Assembly: GCF_902167145.1 (NCBI RefSeq)
Contig: NC_050100.1
Span: 188,349,439-188,413,438, forward strand
Length of the DNA stretch: 64,000 nt
Direction: 5' to 3'
DNA from: Zea mays
Lineage: Eukaryota; Streptophyta; Magnoliopsida; Poales; Poaceae
Part shown: in pieces, positions 20,871 through 31,174 of the stretch
Layout: every line of letters starts with the position of its first letter
Position numbering within the stretch: position 1 is the stretch's first letter
Made by a program: the position numbers and the translations under genes
The notes under the pieces: generated by a model
Database searches by the model: none
What the model was told of the DNA's origin: nothing
Seen by the model: the letters and a program-made list of their open reading frames with translations, nothing else

Positions 20871-23696
20871 CTATTTGTCATTTAGACTGGAGCTGATGAT
20901 GGCTGCCTTGCGCTCATCAGCAAACCCCAGGTTGATCCGCTTGGTGTCTTCAGTCGGCCGCATAGAGGTCGCGGCCTGAGCTTCGTTTGCCGGCACGGCG
21001 AGGTCTTCTTCAGGCTTAGAGTTCGCCGGTGTAGAAGGAATCGTCGACGGCTTGGTGGTGAGGGCTGCCTGAATGGCCACTCGGAAACACTCTGCGGCGC
21101 CTTGGAAGTCGGCGCGCACAGTTATGATTCCTTGTGGTCCTGGCATCTTCAGTATCATGTACGTATAGTGTGGGATGGCCATGAACTTGGCCAGCCCTGG
21201 TCTCCCGATGATGGCGTTGTACCCGCAGTCGAAGTTCGCCACCTCGAACCTCAGGAACTCGGTTCTGTAGTTATCCGGAGTCCCGAAGGTGACCGGCATG
21301 TAGATGTGGCCCAGCGGGTATTCCCCTTCCGTCGGCACGATGCCGAAGAAAGGAGTGTCTGACTCGTGGAGCTCTTTGAGGTGAACTCCCAAGCCTTGGA
21401 GCGTACGGGGGAAGGTGACGTTGATGCTGCTCCCCCCGTCCACTAGCACCTTCTTCACCCGGCTCTCTCGGATCACCGGATCGACGAGGAGCGGATATTT
21501 GCCCGGGTGGTCGAAGTTGAGCCATTGATCCTCCCGAGTGAACGTGATTGGGTGCTCCGACCACCGGTACGGGGCGGGAGGGCCGGTGGTCGCCACCAGT
21601 ATCTGGCGATCGTTGAGCTTTTGTTGTCTCTTGTTCTCCTGCGACCCATGTCCACCGAAGATGACGTTGACCTCCCTGTCAACGCGCGGGAATGCTCCTC
21701 CTCCCCCCTCCTCCGGCTGATGGGGCTGTCGTGGTTCATCTGGTCCTCCCCTCGGCGGAGGAGGTGGTAGAGGTTGGAAGGGTCGGCCATGCCCGACGGA
21801 GTGCTTGAAATCCCGGCAGTTGCGGAGAGTGTGGCGCATATCCTTGTGGTACGGGCACTGGGCGTCGAGGATGTCGTCCAGCGTGTGTTCGCCTCCACGA
21901 GGTCCTCCTCGGGCGCGAGAGGCGGGTGGTCCGGCGGCGTGTACTTCTTCGCGAGGCCTCTTCTCCCAGCGCTTGTCGGGCGGCTGGTTCGCGTCGCGTC
22001 GTGGTGCTGCTGGTGCGGGCTTTGCTCCTCCGATGAGGTCCTGGGCCCGCTCGTCAGCGGTGATGTAGAGGTCGGCTTCCCGGAACAGCTCCTTGGAGGT
22101 GGTCGGCGCCTTTTGCAGTATGGCTCGGACGAAAACCGAGTCATTAGATCCTCTGTAGAAGTCCTCGATCACGGCCGCCTCCGTGACCTCGGGGATGCGG
22201 TTTCTCATGGTCTGGAACCTTTTAAGGTATGACCGGAGAGTCTCATCCCCCCGGCGCTTGATGGATTTGAGGTCCCATGGTTGCGCTGGCTTGTCGGAGA
22301 GAGATTGGAAGTTGGCGGTGAAACGTCGACTGAAGTCTCCCCAGTCGTCGATGCAGTGTCGGGGTAGATGTCGTAGCCACTGCAGCGCGTCTTGCCCGAG
22401 GACGATGGGCAGATACGCAGTCATGACGTCTTCGGATGCCCCGGCAGCCCGAGCAGCGGTGGTGTAGACGGCTAACCAGCCCCCTGGATCCTGCTTAGGT
22501 TCATATTTGTCGACATTGGATACCTTGAAGTTGGGAGGCCATTGGATGGCCCTAAGGCGCGGAGTAAGGGCGGATACTCCGCACGTGTCCTCCTGTCGTC
22601 GAGGATGTCGTCTGTCCCGGGGAGGGGAGTGGCGGTGGTGGTTCCTCGACCGTCCCCGGGTGGTTCCACCAGTTGAAGCTGTTGCCGACTCAGTTCGGGT
22701 GGCCTGGCTTTGAGTCGGGAAGCCATGATCTCGATCATACTCCTCCCGGCGGCGAATTTCGTTCTCGTGCCGCCGTTCGCGCGAAGCATTGATAGAGCTT
22801 CGCGCGTCTCGGCGACTGTTGATGGCGTGTCGCAGATCGTTCGGCGGATGAGCGAGCGGTAGAAGATGGTTGGCTGCCTGAGTGAACAGGCGCCGGTATC
22901 CCTCGGCGTCGGGGGTCCGAGGAAGTCCGTCAGCTATCCGGGCTAGAACGCCTCCGACTTCGCTCGGCGTATTCATAGCTCGAGCGAAGTCGGGGTTCAG
23001 GTTGCGCCCGAAGAGCGGATTCTCGCGCCGTTGCCTTGCATCTTGCTCGGCTTGCTCCTGAGTCCGACGGCGATCTCGTCGTCGGGAGTTCCTTCGTTCC
23101 CTGAAGACGCGTTCTTCCGGAGTTTCTCCTATCTCTGAGACCTCGTCTCGCGAGATAGGCTGCTCCGGATCCCGTTCTCCAGCTGCGTGATGTCGTCGAA
23201 CGTTCCTGCGTCGATTCCTTCGTCGGCGGGATTCTCGCTGAGGCGGTTCTTCTCCAGGCGCGGTCGGTTCATCGTCGGAGACGGCGGGCGACTCTGCTCT
23301 CCCGATGAAGAGGACGTCGGGGTAGAACGGTATTGCTGCCGCGGCGACTTTCTTTCCGTTCTCCTTTGAGGTCGGAGGAACGGGGAGAACGACTGGCCTC
23401 TCCCTGGTCTCCTTCTTTCTCACGACCCGTGTCCATTCTTTCGTCGGAGAAGTAGACGGCGGAGTCTTCCGGGTCAGCGAGCTTCTCGCTCCAGCCTCCC
23501 CGGAGACGATCTTTTTCCGAAGAGCCGGAGGTAGCATCTTTCCAGCATTTTTGGAGTTTGTTGGAGGAGACTTCTGTTCCGGCAGATCCGCAAGGCGGTG
23601 TAGAATTCCTTCTTCGTCCGCCACGGATGAGATTGTCCCGAAGCAAAATGTGGATCCGGGACGCATGGTGATCTTGCTGTGGAAGGTGACGGCCAT
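20871..23696 (-). CDS. gag: Grande-like gag-protease polyprotein (about 941 aa)
   Basis: The chosen start MAVTFHSKITMRPGS at 23696 lies 26 bases downstream of the primer site; an in-frame ATG at 23768 falls inside the LTR. A long basic Arg/Glu-rich region is followed by a capsid-like retrotransposon gag domain (LGQDALQWLRHLPRHC, SYLKRFQTMRNRIPE). A zinc-knuckle-like CPYHKDMRHTLRNC comes next. The aspartic protease has VDGGSSINV near residue 748 as the active-site loop and AIIGRPGLAKF. The frame ends at TAG 20871-20873 just before the RT-proximal region QFLQDNRDVFAW, which continues in the same frame. Gag would form the particle and the protease would mature it. Confidence 0.92.
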   Translation of the reverse strand: MAVTFHSKITMRPGSTFCFGTISSVADEEGILHRLADLPEQKSPPTNSKNAGKMLPPALRKKIVSGEAGARSSLTRKTPPSTSPTKEWTRVVRKKETRERPVVLPVPPTSKENGKKVAAAAIPFYPDVLFIGRAESPAVSDDEPTAPGEEPPQRESRRRRNRRRNVRRHHAAGERDPEQPISRDEVSEIGETPEERVFRERRNSRRRDRRRTQEQAEQDARQRRENPLFGRNLNPDFARAMNTPSEVGGVLARIADGLPRTPDAEGYRRLFTQAANHLLPLAHPPNDLRHAINSRRDARSSINASRERRHENEIRRREEYDRDHGFPTQSQATRTESATASTGGTTRGRSRNHHRHSPPRDRRHPRRQEDTCGVSALTPRLRAIQWPPNFKVSNVDKYEPKQDPGGWLAVYTTAARAAGASEDVMTAYLPIVLGQDALQWLRHLPRHCIDDWGDFSRRFTANFQSLSDKPAQPWDLKSIKRRGDETLRSYLKRFQTMRNRIPEVTEAAVIEDFYRGSNDSVFVRAILQKAPTTSKELFREADLYITADERAQDLIGGAKPAPAAPRRDANQPPDKRWEKRPREEVHAAGPPASRARGGPRGGEHTLDDILDAQCPYHKDMRHTLRNCRDFKHSVGHGRPFQPLPPPPPRGGPDEPRQPHQPEEGGGGAFPRVDREVNVIFGGHGSQENKRQQKLNDRQILVATTGPPAPYRWSEHPITFTREDQWLNFDHPGKYPLLVDPVIRESRVKKVLVDGGSSINVTFPRTLQGLGVHLKELHESDTPFFGIVPTEGEYPLGHIYMPVTFGTPDNYRTEFLRFEVANFDCGYNAIIGRPGLAKFMAIPHYTYMILKMPGPQGIITVRADFQGAAECFRVAIQAALTTKPSTIPSTPANSKPEEDLAVPANEAQAATSMRPTEDTKRINLGFADERKAAIISSSLNDK

Positions 23697-23722
23697 TGAG
23701 CTAGCTTGGATCGTCGACACAC

Positions 23723-23740
23723 CCCCTACCTGGCGCGCCA
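23723..23740 (-). other. Primer binding site of the Grande-like element
   Basis: On the minus strand TGGCGCGCCAGGTAGGGG starts two bases after the 5' LTR, the normal position for tRNA-primed minus-strand synthesis. The TGG start matches a CCA tail. I do not assign the tRNA. Confidence 0.75.
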
Positions 23741-23742
23741 GC

Positions 23743-24365
23743 TGTCGGTGTTTTGGGTCCGACCGCACACCCGGGGTTGCCCCTCAAGGTGTTTTTAGGA
23801 GTAGGACGGTGTCGACAACTGTAGCAAAATGGTTCGTGCCGATCGCACGAGGGACAATGGACAAGATTTACAGGTTCGGGCTGCTTAGAAGTGCGTAACA
23901 CCCTACGTCCTGGTGAGTATATGAGCGTGGTTACAAGAGGATTCTCTGGATAGAGGGCGCAGAGAGTTTTTATGGATGGCTAAGTAGAACCGGGTCGATC
24001 GATCTGAAGGGGTGCCCCCTAGGCCTTATATACTCGGCCGTGGAGCAGTACATGTGATATGATAACAACAAGTAGCTAAAAGATAGTGAACCTCTTGAGT
24101 TTATCCCTACGTAACCTTCGCCGACTTATCCTCGCATGGCTCTTGTTGCATGGGGGCTTCAGCGCGGGAAAGTCGGGTCTTTGTTGTGATTCATTCGTTC
24201 GTCGTTGTGGGCCGCCTGTGTTTGCACTAATCAGTCTTACGTCTTCTTTGTTGGTTGCCTTTCCCTAGGCCCACGAAAGAATGACCTTACGAATTATTGG
24301 GCCCTTGGGCCTTTCGTGAGGCCCTTTACTTCTTTAGTGGACCCAGGGGATATCTATCCCCCACA
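23743..24365 (-). repeat. 5' LTR of the Grande-like element (623 bp)
   Basis: Same length and termini as 10077-10699, with one base difference by eye (CCGCTTAGAAG versus CTGCTTAGAAG). It is the promoter-bearing LTR for the minus-strand gag-pol transcript; a TATATACT-containing stretch lies near 24025. Confidence 0.95.
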
Positions 24366-25389
24366 CAAGTGACTTGGCTGTGTACAACCGAAGTCCAGCT
24401 CAGTCTGGCACACCGGACTGTCCGGTGGTGCACCGGACAGTGTCCGGTGCGCCAGGTTGGCTTCCGGTGAACAAGCCACTCTCGGGAAAAATCGGCGGCG
24501 TACGGCTATAATTCACCGGACTGTCCGGTGAGCCAACGATCACCAGCGCAACGGTCGGCCGCGCAATCCACGGGCGACGCGTGGCCCGCGCCAATGGTCG
24601 GCAGGGGGCATCGAACTGTCAGGTGTGCACCAGACAGTGTCCGGTGCACCAACTGCCACGAATCTGCAACGGTCGTCTGCGCCAGAATAGGAAGGGGACT
24701 CGCACCGGACCGTCTACAGTGACTATGTCCGGTGCGCCAACCGACAGAAGGCAAGGATAGCCTTCCTTGTTGGCCTCCAACGGTTCCTAGCTGCCTTGGG
24801 GCTATAAAAGGGACCCCTAGGCGCATGGAGGAGACACCCAAGCATTCACTAAGCATTCTAAGTCTCCCACACTCTGTCTCGCGCACTTGATCGATTGTGT
24901 TAGTGATTTTATCTCCGTTCTAGTTGTGAACTCTTTGTGCTTCATTTTGAGCTCCAGTCTTGGCTTGTGTGCGTGTGTGTGCTGCGGATTTGTGTGTGTT
25001 GCTCCCCAACCTTACTCTTGTGCTTTCATTGTGATCTTTGTTGCAAGGGCGAGACACTCCAACTTGTGGAGATTCCTCGCAAACGGGAGAAAGAGATAAG
25101 GAAGAAAAGTTGTGGTATTCAAGTTGATCATTGGATCACTTGAAAGGGATTGAGTGCAACCCTCGTCATTGGGACGCCACAACGTGGAAGTAGGCAAGTG
25201 TTATTTGGCCGAACCACGGGATAAAATCGCGTGTCTCTTGTGATTGTTCCTTCTTTGATTGTCTGTGTTCGCAAGAGCTCGTCTTATTGACTTGATTAAC
25301 CCACACTAATATTTTTATAATCAAGGTTGTTGGAATTTAGTGTTGAATTCTACAGGATCACCTATTCACCCCCCCTCTAGGTGCTCTCA
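24366..25389 (+). repeat. Copia C 5' LTR, second part
   Basis: The LTR resumes after the Grande-like element with the second CAAGT and ends GGTGCTCTCA at 25389. It carries several CACCGGAC/GTCCGGTG palindromes and a TATA box at 24803. Compared with 40862-41903 it shows scattered substitutions and lacks a short palindrome-containing segment. Confidence 0.9.
24803..24810 (+). promoter_or_regulatory. TATA box in copia C 5' LTR
   Basis: TATAAAAG after GCCTTGGGGC, the position conserved in all three copia LTRs of the window. After the Grande-like insertion only the downstream part of this LTR remains joined to gag. Confidence 0.65.
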
Positions 25390-25391
25390 AT

Positions 25392-25403
25392 TGGTATCAG
25401 AGC
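25392..25403 (+). other. Primer binding site of copia C (initiator tRNA-Met type)
   Basis: TGGTATCAGAGC starts two bases after the 5' LTR and matches the usual copia primer site complementary to the 3' end of initiator tRNA-Met. Confidence 0.88.
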
Positions 25404-25439
25404 CGTTCACTTCACATAAGGGACTAATCGCCCGAAGAG

Positions 25440-27735
25440 ATGGATCCTAAGGGAAAGGGGATGGTGGTCAACGACAAGGAGAAGGAGTCCTTCCTCAATG
25501 AGCCTAGAGACGACAAGCCAACCGACTCAGGCTCGAGTCATAAGAAAAAAGATGGAAAGAAGAAGAGGCACATCAAGAAGATCATCTACTACGACAGTGA
25601 TGCCTCGTCTTCTTCACCACACGACGACGACGACTCCTCTTCAAAGAAGAAAACAGTTAATCAAAATTATTCATTTGATTATTCCCGTATCCCTTTCAAT
25701 TCCAATGCTCATTTGCTTTCAATTCCTCTTGGTAAACCTCTACACTTTGATGGAGAGGACTACTCTTTTTGGAGTCACAAAATGCGTAGTCACTTATTTT
25801 CTATCCATCCTAGCATTTGGGAGATAGTTGAAAATGGAATGCATTTCGATAGTACGGATAACCCTGTGTTTATTAATGAGCAAATTCATAAGAATGCACA
25901 AGCTACTACTGTTTTGCTAGCATCCTTGTGCAGGGATGAATACAACAAGGTGAGCGGCTTGGACAACGCCAAGCAAATTTGGGATACCCTCAAGATATCA
26001 CATGAGGGAAACGATGCCACCATGATCACCAAAATGGAGTTGGTGGAAGGCGAGCTGGGAAGATTCGCGATGATCAGGGGAGAGGAGCCAACACAAACAT
26101 ACAACAGGCTCAAGACCTTGGTCAACAAGATTAGGAGCTATGGAAGCACAAGATGGATGGACCACGACGTCGTCCGACTAATGCTAAGGTCATTTACGGT
26201 AATTGACCCCATCTTGTCAACCTTAATCGTGAGAATCCCAGGTACACCAAGATGACTCCTGAGGAGATTCTTGGGAAGTTTGTGAGCGGGCGCATGATGG
26301 TGAAAGAGGCTCAATATGTGGACGATGCTCTAAACGGACCACTACCCATCCACGAGCCTCAAACCATTGCCCTTAAAGCAACCATCAATAGGGAGACGCT
26401 ACCAAGCAAGGTGGCACAAGTGGAGGCTACAGGCCTCAACAAAGATGAGATGGCGCTTATCATCAAGCGTTTCAAGACCGCACTAAAAGGACGTAAGGAG
26501 TACCCCAACAAGAATAATACAAGGGGAAAGCGCTCCTTCTTCAAATGCGGTAAGACCGATCATTTTATTGCTCAATGTCTCGATAATGAAAATGACCAGG
26601 GGAAGAAAGACATGGGAAGAAGGAGAATAAGAAAAGCTATAGGAAGGCGAAAGGCGAGGCTCATCTTGGCAAAGAATGGGATTCGGATTGCTCTTCATCC
26701 GACTCTGACGATGAAGGACTGGCAGCCTCGGCCTTCAACAAGTCTTCGCTCTTCCCAACGAACGCCACACTTGCCTCATGGCCAAGGAGAAGCAGGTAAG
26801 TGGTCGAGATTCCCCTAAGTACTCTACTTCTAGTAATGAGGATTCTAGTGATGATGAAGTAGATTACTCTAGCTTGTTTCAAGGTTTAGATAGAGCTAAG
26901 GTAGAAAAGATCAATGAATTAATTGACGCTCTAAATGAAAAGGATAGATTGTTAGAAAAATAAGAGGATATTTTATATGAGGAGCATGATAAGTTTGTTA
27001 GTGTGCAAAAATCTCTTGCTCTAGAAATTAAGAGAAATGAAATGCTATCTTCTGAGTTATCTGCTTGCCATGAAACTGTGTCTAGTTTAAAGAGTGTAAA
27101 TGATGATTTAATTTCTAAGCTAGAGGAAGCAAATAAATCTAGTTCATGTGTAGAGCATGTTAGTATTTGTAATAGATGTAAAGATTTTGATGTTGATGCT
27201 TGTGATGAACACCTTATGTCTATTCCTAAATTAAATGATGAGGTGGCAAGTCTTAATGCTCAACTTAAGACTTGCAAGGTTGATTTTGATAAGTTAAAAT
27301 TTGCTAGGGATGCCTACACCGTTGGTAGACACCCCTCTATTAAGGATGGACTTGGTTTTTGAAAGGAAACCAAGAACTTAACAAGCCAAAAGGCTCCCGT
27401 TCTCAACAAGGAGAAAGGGAAGGCTCCAATGGCTAATAGTTCTAAAAAATGTCATGCTTACATTTATGATAGAAAATTTGCTAGAAATGCTCATTATAAT
27501 AGGAGTTATGATGTGTTTAATTCACATGCTATGTTTGCTTCTAGCTCTACTTTTGTGTATGGTAGAAGTAAGCCTAGGAGAAATCATGTTGTGCATCATG
27601 TGCCTAGGAGAGTATGTAATGAACCTTCTACTATTTACCATGCTTGCAATACTTCTTTTGCAATTTTTTGTAAGAATGAAAAAGTAGTTGCTAGGAAGTT
27701 GGGATCCAAATGCAAGGGAGATAAGACTTGTATTT
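25440..27735 (+). pseudogene. gag: Copia C gag (disrupted), with Sirevirus-type extended C-terminal region
   Basis: Starts MDPKGKGMVVNDKEKESF, with a charged N-terminus, then the copia gag core (FDGEDYSFWSHKMRSHLFSI). The frame shifts near 26190 (resumed by KMTPEEILGKFV) and near 26610, then continues through EKQVSGRDSPKYSTSSNEDS into a coiled-coil-rich region (KSLALEIKRNEMLSSEL). TAA at 26961 and TGA at 27361 interrupt it. The zinc knuckle FKCGKTDHFIAQC lacks its first cysteine (F instead). After removal of the insert at 27736 the frame runs straight into 36588 and ends with TAA at 36656, just before the protease. Confidence 0.9.
27731..27735 (+). repeat. Target site duplication of the chromovirus-derived element (TATTT)
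   Basis: TATTT at 27731-27735 and 36583-36587 flank the element. Removing one copy plus the element restores the copia C frame. Confidence 0.92.
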
Positions 27736-30700
27736 TGTAATACTCAAAATTCTAAATAAAGAATATAGAGAGATCTTCTCATTTTATGTGCCTCATTTGC
27801 ATCATAAAAAGAGCATACACAAAAATTTAGAGTTTAATTCAAACAAATGACAAAAAAATGCATCATGTTGGAGTTTATATGTTTGTGCATTAAATAAAAT
27901 AATAATGTTAATGGTAATAAGATAATAATTGCTAGAAGTTGAATTAAGCCCTAAATTAAACCTAGGGTTTTTGAAAAGGAGAAGAAGAGAAATGATATAT
28001 ATATAAAAAATATAAATAATATAATTATATCTCTAAAAACTTGTATTTTAACTTCACCATATGATTTGGGAATAAATTTGGCCTAAGGTTGATTCGAAAT
28101 TTGAATTCAAATTGGAGTTGAAAATAGAGAGGAAAGGAATAGAAAATAAAAAGAATAAAACAAAACCAGCCTCATGGGCCGCCATACCTCCATTTCGGCC
28201 CGCTCCAACTTCCCATCCGCGCAGCCCAACTTGCCACAGCACCGTGCGCCGACACCTGGGTCCCGGCTGTCAGTCGCTGGCTTCCGCGCGTTCGATGCCC
28301 ACTGCCGCGCGGGGCCCACTGGTCAGCTACTCCTCTCGCGCCCACCGATTTTTCTGCCGCTGGCGCGCGGGTCCCTTTGGTCTGCTGCGTGCCCACCTCC
28401 CCTTCTTTCGCTGCTTGACTCGGACGAGCTCTGCCATGGCGCAAATGGTGGAGTTCGTTGGTGTGGGCCGCGAACGGACTTCGGGCGACCATAAGAAGAC
28501 CAGAGCCGGATCCTTATCCTCCTCTTTGCTTCATCCACGCGTGAACAACTCTAACCAAACCGAGCTCCGCCTTAGCCGTAGGGACCGAGCGAACGAAATC
28601 CGCCGCCGACGAACGCGTGAATCGCGGGAGCTCAGGCATCCGAGAGGTATTCCAGAGCTGCGCCGGGGTTCCTGGGTGCTTCGTCAGCCCGCAATTCCAC
28701 TGTCGGTGCCTCAGGGCGCGTGCAATTGCTCGCTGGTGTTGGTGGGCAGTGGCGGAGCGCCGTGCGTCGTGGACATCCAGGCTATCTCCGCGTTATCAGG
28801 TACGGAACCGACTTTCGCATTCACCTAGGTGCGTAGATCATATTTGTGGGCGCAATCGGCCGGTGGTGACCGGAGACCGTGTGAATCCCTCGCCGGAGTT
28901 GGCAATCCGCGCCGCGCCGTGGTTAGCCTCTGCGGCCCCTCCATTCTTGATAAGTGACCCACGAGTACTTTCACTTTTCACTGGGCATCGCGTAGGGCTA
29001 GAATCGTCTGGTTTAGACCGGTAGGATGCATGATCGTCGTGGCCGGCCATGGCGCCGTCGTGTTGCCTGGCAGCACCGCCGGTCGGAGTCTGGTGAAGGG
29101 GAGCGGTATCGCGGTGGCTGTTGATCAAGGGATGAATGGCACAGATTAGATCTCGTATACCCTTTCGGCTAGGAAAGAGCTGGGCCGTAGATCTGTTGAT
29201 GAGTGCTCGGGATCGTGTGTCGACGTGGCTGCTTCTGGGAGCGTCGGATCAGGATCCGACGATTGCGGGGGTGATATCAAGTCATAAAACCACGGATCTA
29301 ATCCTGGCGGCTGAATTCCGATCGGGGGGCTTCGATTGGAAGATACCCCTTCGCGGGTCAACTTTACTAAAGAGACCCTATAGTTTTAAGTATTCAACCC
29401 GCCGTCCTCTCCACTGTTTCCTGAGTCTGGGGATTTTTACCCCGGAGCCCCTGAGCTTTCTGAAATTCATGCGCCCAGTCTAGAGATCATGAAAATCAAA
29501 TAAATAAATTCAGAAATAGATTTTTAATATAAAAACAATTCCTAGAACTTATTTAATCCATAGAAAATTCATTTTTAGTCCAAATCACTCCATTCCAGTT
29601 TCTAAAATTTGGTAATAATGTTCTCTATCATATAGTGGCTCTGTTTTGGCATGAAAACAATAAGAAAAATTATTTATCATTTAATCCTATTTTAATCACA
29701 TTAAACCTTAGGAAATTCATAACTTGAAATCTATAACTCCAAATTTAGTGATTCCAGTTCCTATGATTTCATTTTAATGTGTAGATTTTTACTGTATATT
29801 TTATTCATCTGTTTGGTGTGATGTTGATTTTGGCTATACTATGTATGTATTGTGTTGATGCGAGTAGACGAGCAAGCCACTGTGGAAACTGAGGTTCAAC
29901 AAGTAGAAGTAGCTGAGCAGGAGCTCATTGAAGGCAAGTTGTGCCCTTGATCACTTACTTTTCCCAGCCATGTTCTTATTAATTTTAATGATCTGCATAG
30001 GTTAATTTTGATGGGAGCCTTTATGTTACCCCAGTTTTGATTACCTCTATACCTTGTTCACCCCTGAAATATTTTTGGGTAGTACTTGCTATTGATTTAT
30101 GTGGATTGGGTATGGAGATACACTAATCATGATTATTCTGTTATTATCTTGTTATTATTACTGTTCATGTTAAGATCATTAAATTAATGGGAACATGGAG
30201 CGACCACCCGGGAAAACAGTGCTACCACAAGGGTTTAATGGGACGCCCTTGGCTGATTAACTAGGAAAGCTAGTGGAGGGCTACCTTACCCGAAACGGGC
30301 AAAGGCAGTAGGGGAGTGGTCAGTGTAGGGAGGTCCTTGTTTGATTTTGCTGCGATGGCGGTCAGGCAAGAACCCTGCACTGGAGCTTCCTATAAACTGT
30401 AGCGGGTAGTCTGAAGCTAGTGGAACTTTGTAAAGGCCTCGTAGTGTTACCCTGCCTCGCTTCCTTGGTAGAGGTGTATGGGATTCATGACCCCTTGGCA
30501 GATGGGTAACACGGCTTGTGGGTAAAGATGCGCAACCTCTGCAGAGTGTAAAACTAGTATACTAGCCGTGCTCACGGTCATGAGCGGCTCAGACCCTCAC
30601 ATGATTAACTATGGAACTTAAATTTAATTTGACATTTGCATCGCATTTGGGATTACTTTACTATTACTGTTCTTTATTATTATTAAGGTTTGGTATTTAC

Positions 30701-31158
30701 TTACACTTAGTAATTGCTAATAAAATTTTGACCAACTTATAAAAGCAATGCTCAGCCTCAGCCTTTACTTCATTGATTAGCCTTACACTACATGAACTCC
30801 CACCTTTGGTGAGTTCATGCCACATTATTCCCCACGACTTGTTGAGCTATGAACGTATGTGAGCTCACTCTTGCTGTCTCACACCCCCCCCCCACAGGAG
30901 AAGAACAGGTGGTTCAGGAGGAACCACAAAGCGAGGAGTTCGATTTGATCTAGGTGGCGTTTCTCAGTCGACATTGGCGCCGACGATCCTTAGTTCGTTT
31001 TATATTTATCTTTTATTTTGTAATAAGTCTTCCGCTATGTAATAAATACTCTGATGATTTATGACATTTATCTCTATACACTCTGTTATTATATATGTTG
31101 TCTTCTTGGCGCATGTATGAGATGCACCCGGCTTTGTTCCTTAAATCCGGGTGTTACA
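27736..31158 (+). repeat. 5' LTR of the chromovirus-derived element (3423 bp)
   Basis: Starts TGTAATACTCAAAATTC and ends CCGGGTGTTACA. An AT-rich start is followed by a GC-rich block (about 28170-29450) with several overlapping short open frames on both strands, none resembling a known protein. An AT-rich stretch then leads to a possible two-exon short frame (29858-30953) and T-rich, AATAAA-like sequence near 31040. Confidence 0.93.
29858..30953 (+). CDS. Possible two-exon acidic micro-protein inside the LTR (43 aa)
   Basis: Exon 29858-29933 begins MRVDEQATVETEVQQVEV and ends at AAG|GCAAGT, a textbook GC-type donor. Exon 30898-30953 follows a pyrimidine-rich CCCCCCCCCCACAG acceptor. The joined frame continues EGEEQVVQEEPQSEEFDLI and stops. 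The composition is strikingly Glu/Gln/Val-rich across the junction, which argues for real splicing. The first exon may extend further upstream through another acceptor near 29863. In the 3' LTR copy one codon is a stop. No known family is recognised. Confidence 0.35.
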
Positions 31159-31162
31159 GAAG

Positions 31163-31174
31163 TGGTATCAGAGG
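31163..31174 (+). other. Primer binding site of the chromovirus-derived element
   Basis: TGGTATCAGAGG lies four bases after the 5' LTR. It matches the initiator tRNA-Met type with one mismatch at the last base. Confidence 0.8.

Larger units (their letters stand above)
10077..24365 (-). mobile_element. Tat-lineage Ty3/gypsy element with Grande-like architecture, nearly intact
   Basis: The element is 14,289 bp with 623-bp LTRs, transcribed on the minus strand: 5' LTR 23743-24365, primer site 23723-23740, gag-protease 20871-23696, pol 17685-20870, then about 7 kb of 3' sequence with two tandem arrays and two antisense genes, polypurine tract and 3' LTR 10077-10699. A second RNase H after the first marks the Tat lineage. 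The length, LTR size, large 3' region, arrays and antisense gene match what is known of Zea Grande. By eye the LTRs differ at only one base (10213 region versus 23879 region), so insertion was recent. One in-frame TAG separates gag-protease from pol. Confidence 0.9.

Noticed and set aside
25392..25403. TGGTATCAGAGC as part of a tRNA gene
   Set aside because: It is the primer binding site next to an LTR; no cloverleaf surrounds it. The same holds for 31163.
28112..28828. 238-codon frame in the chromovirus-derived LTR
   Set aside because: It lies in a GC-rich block where several frames on both strands are open, and the second LTR breaks it into shorter frames. No family resemblance.
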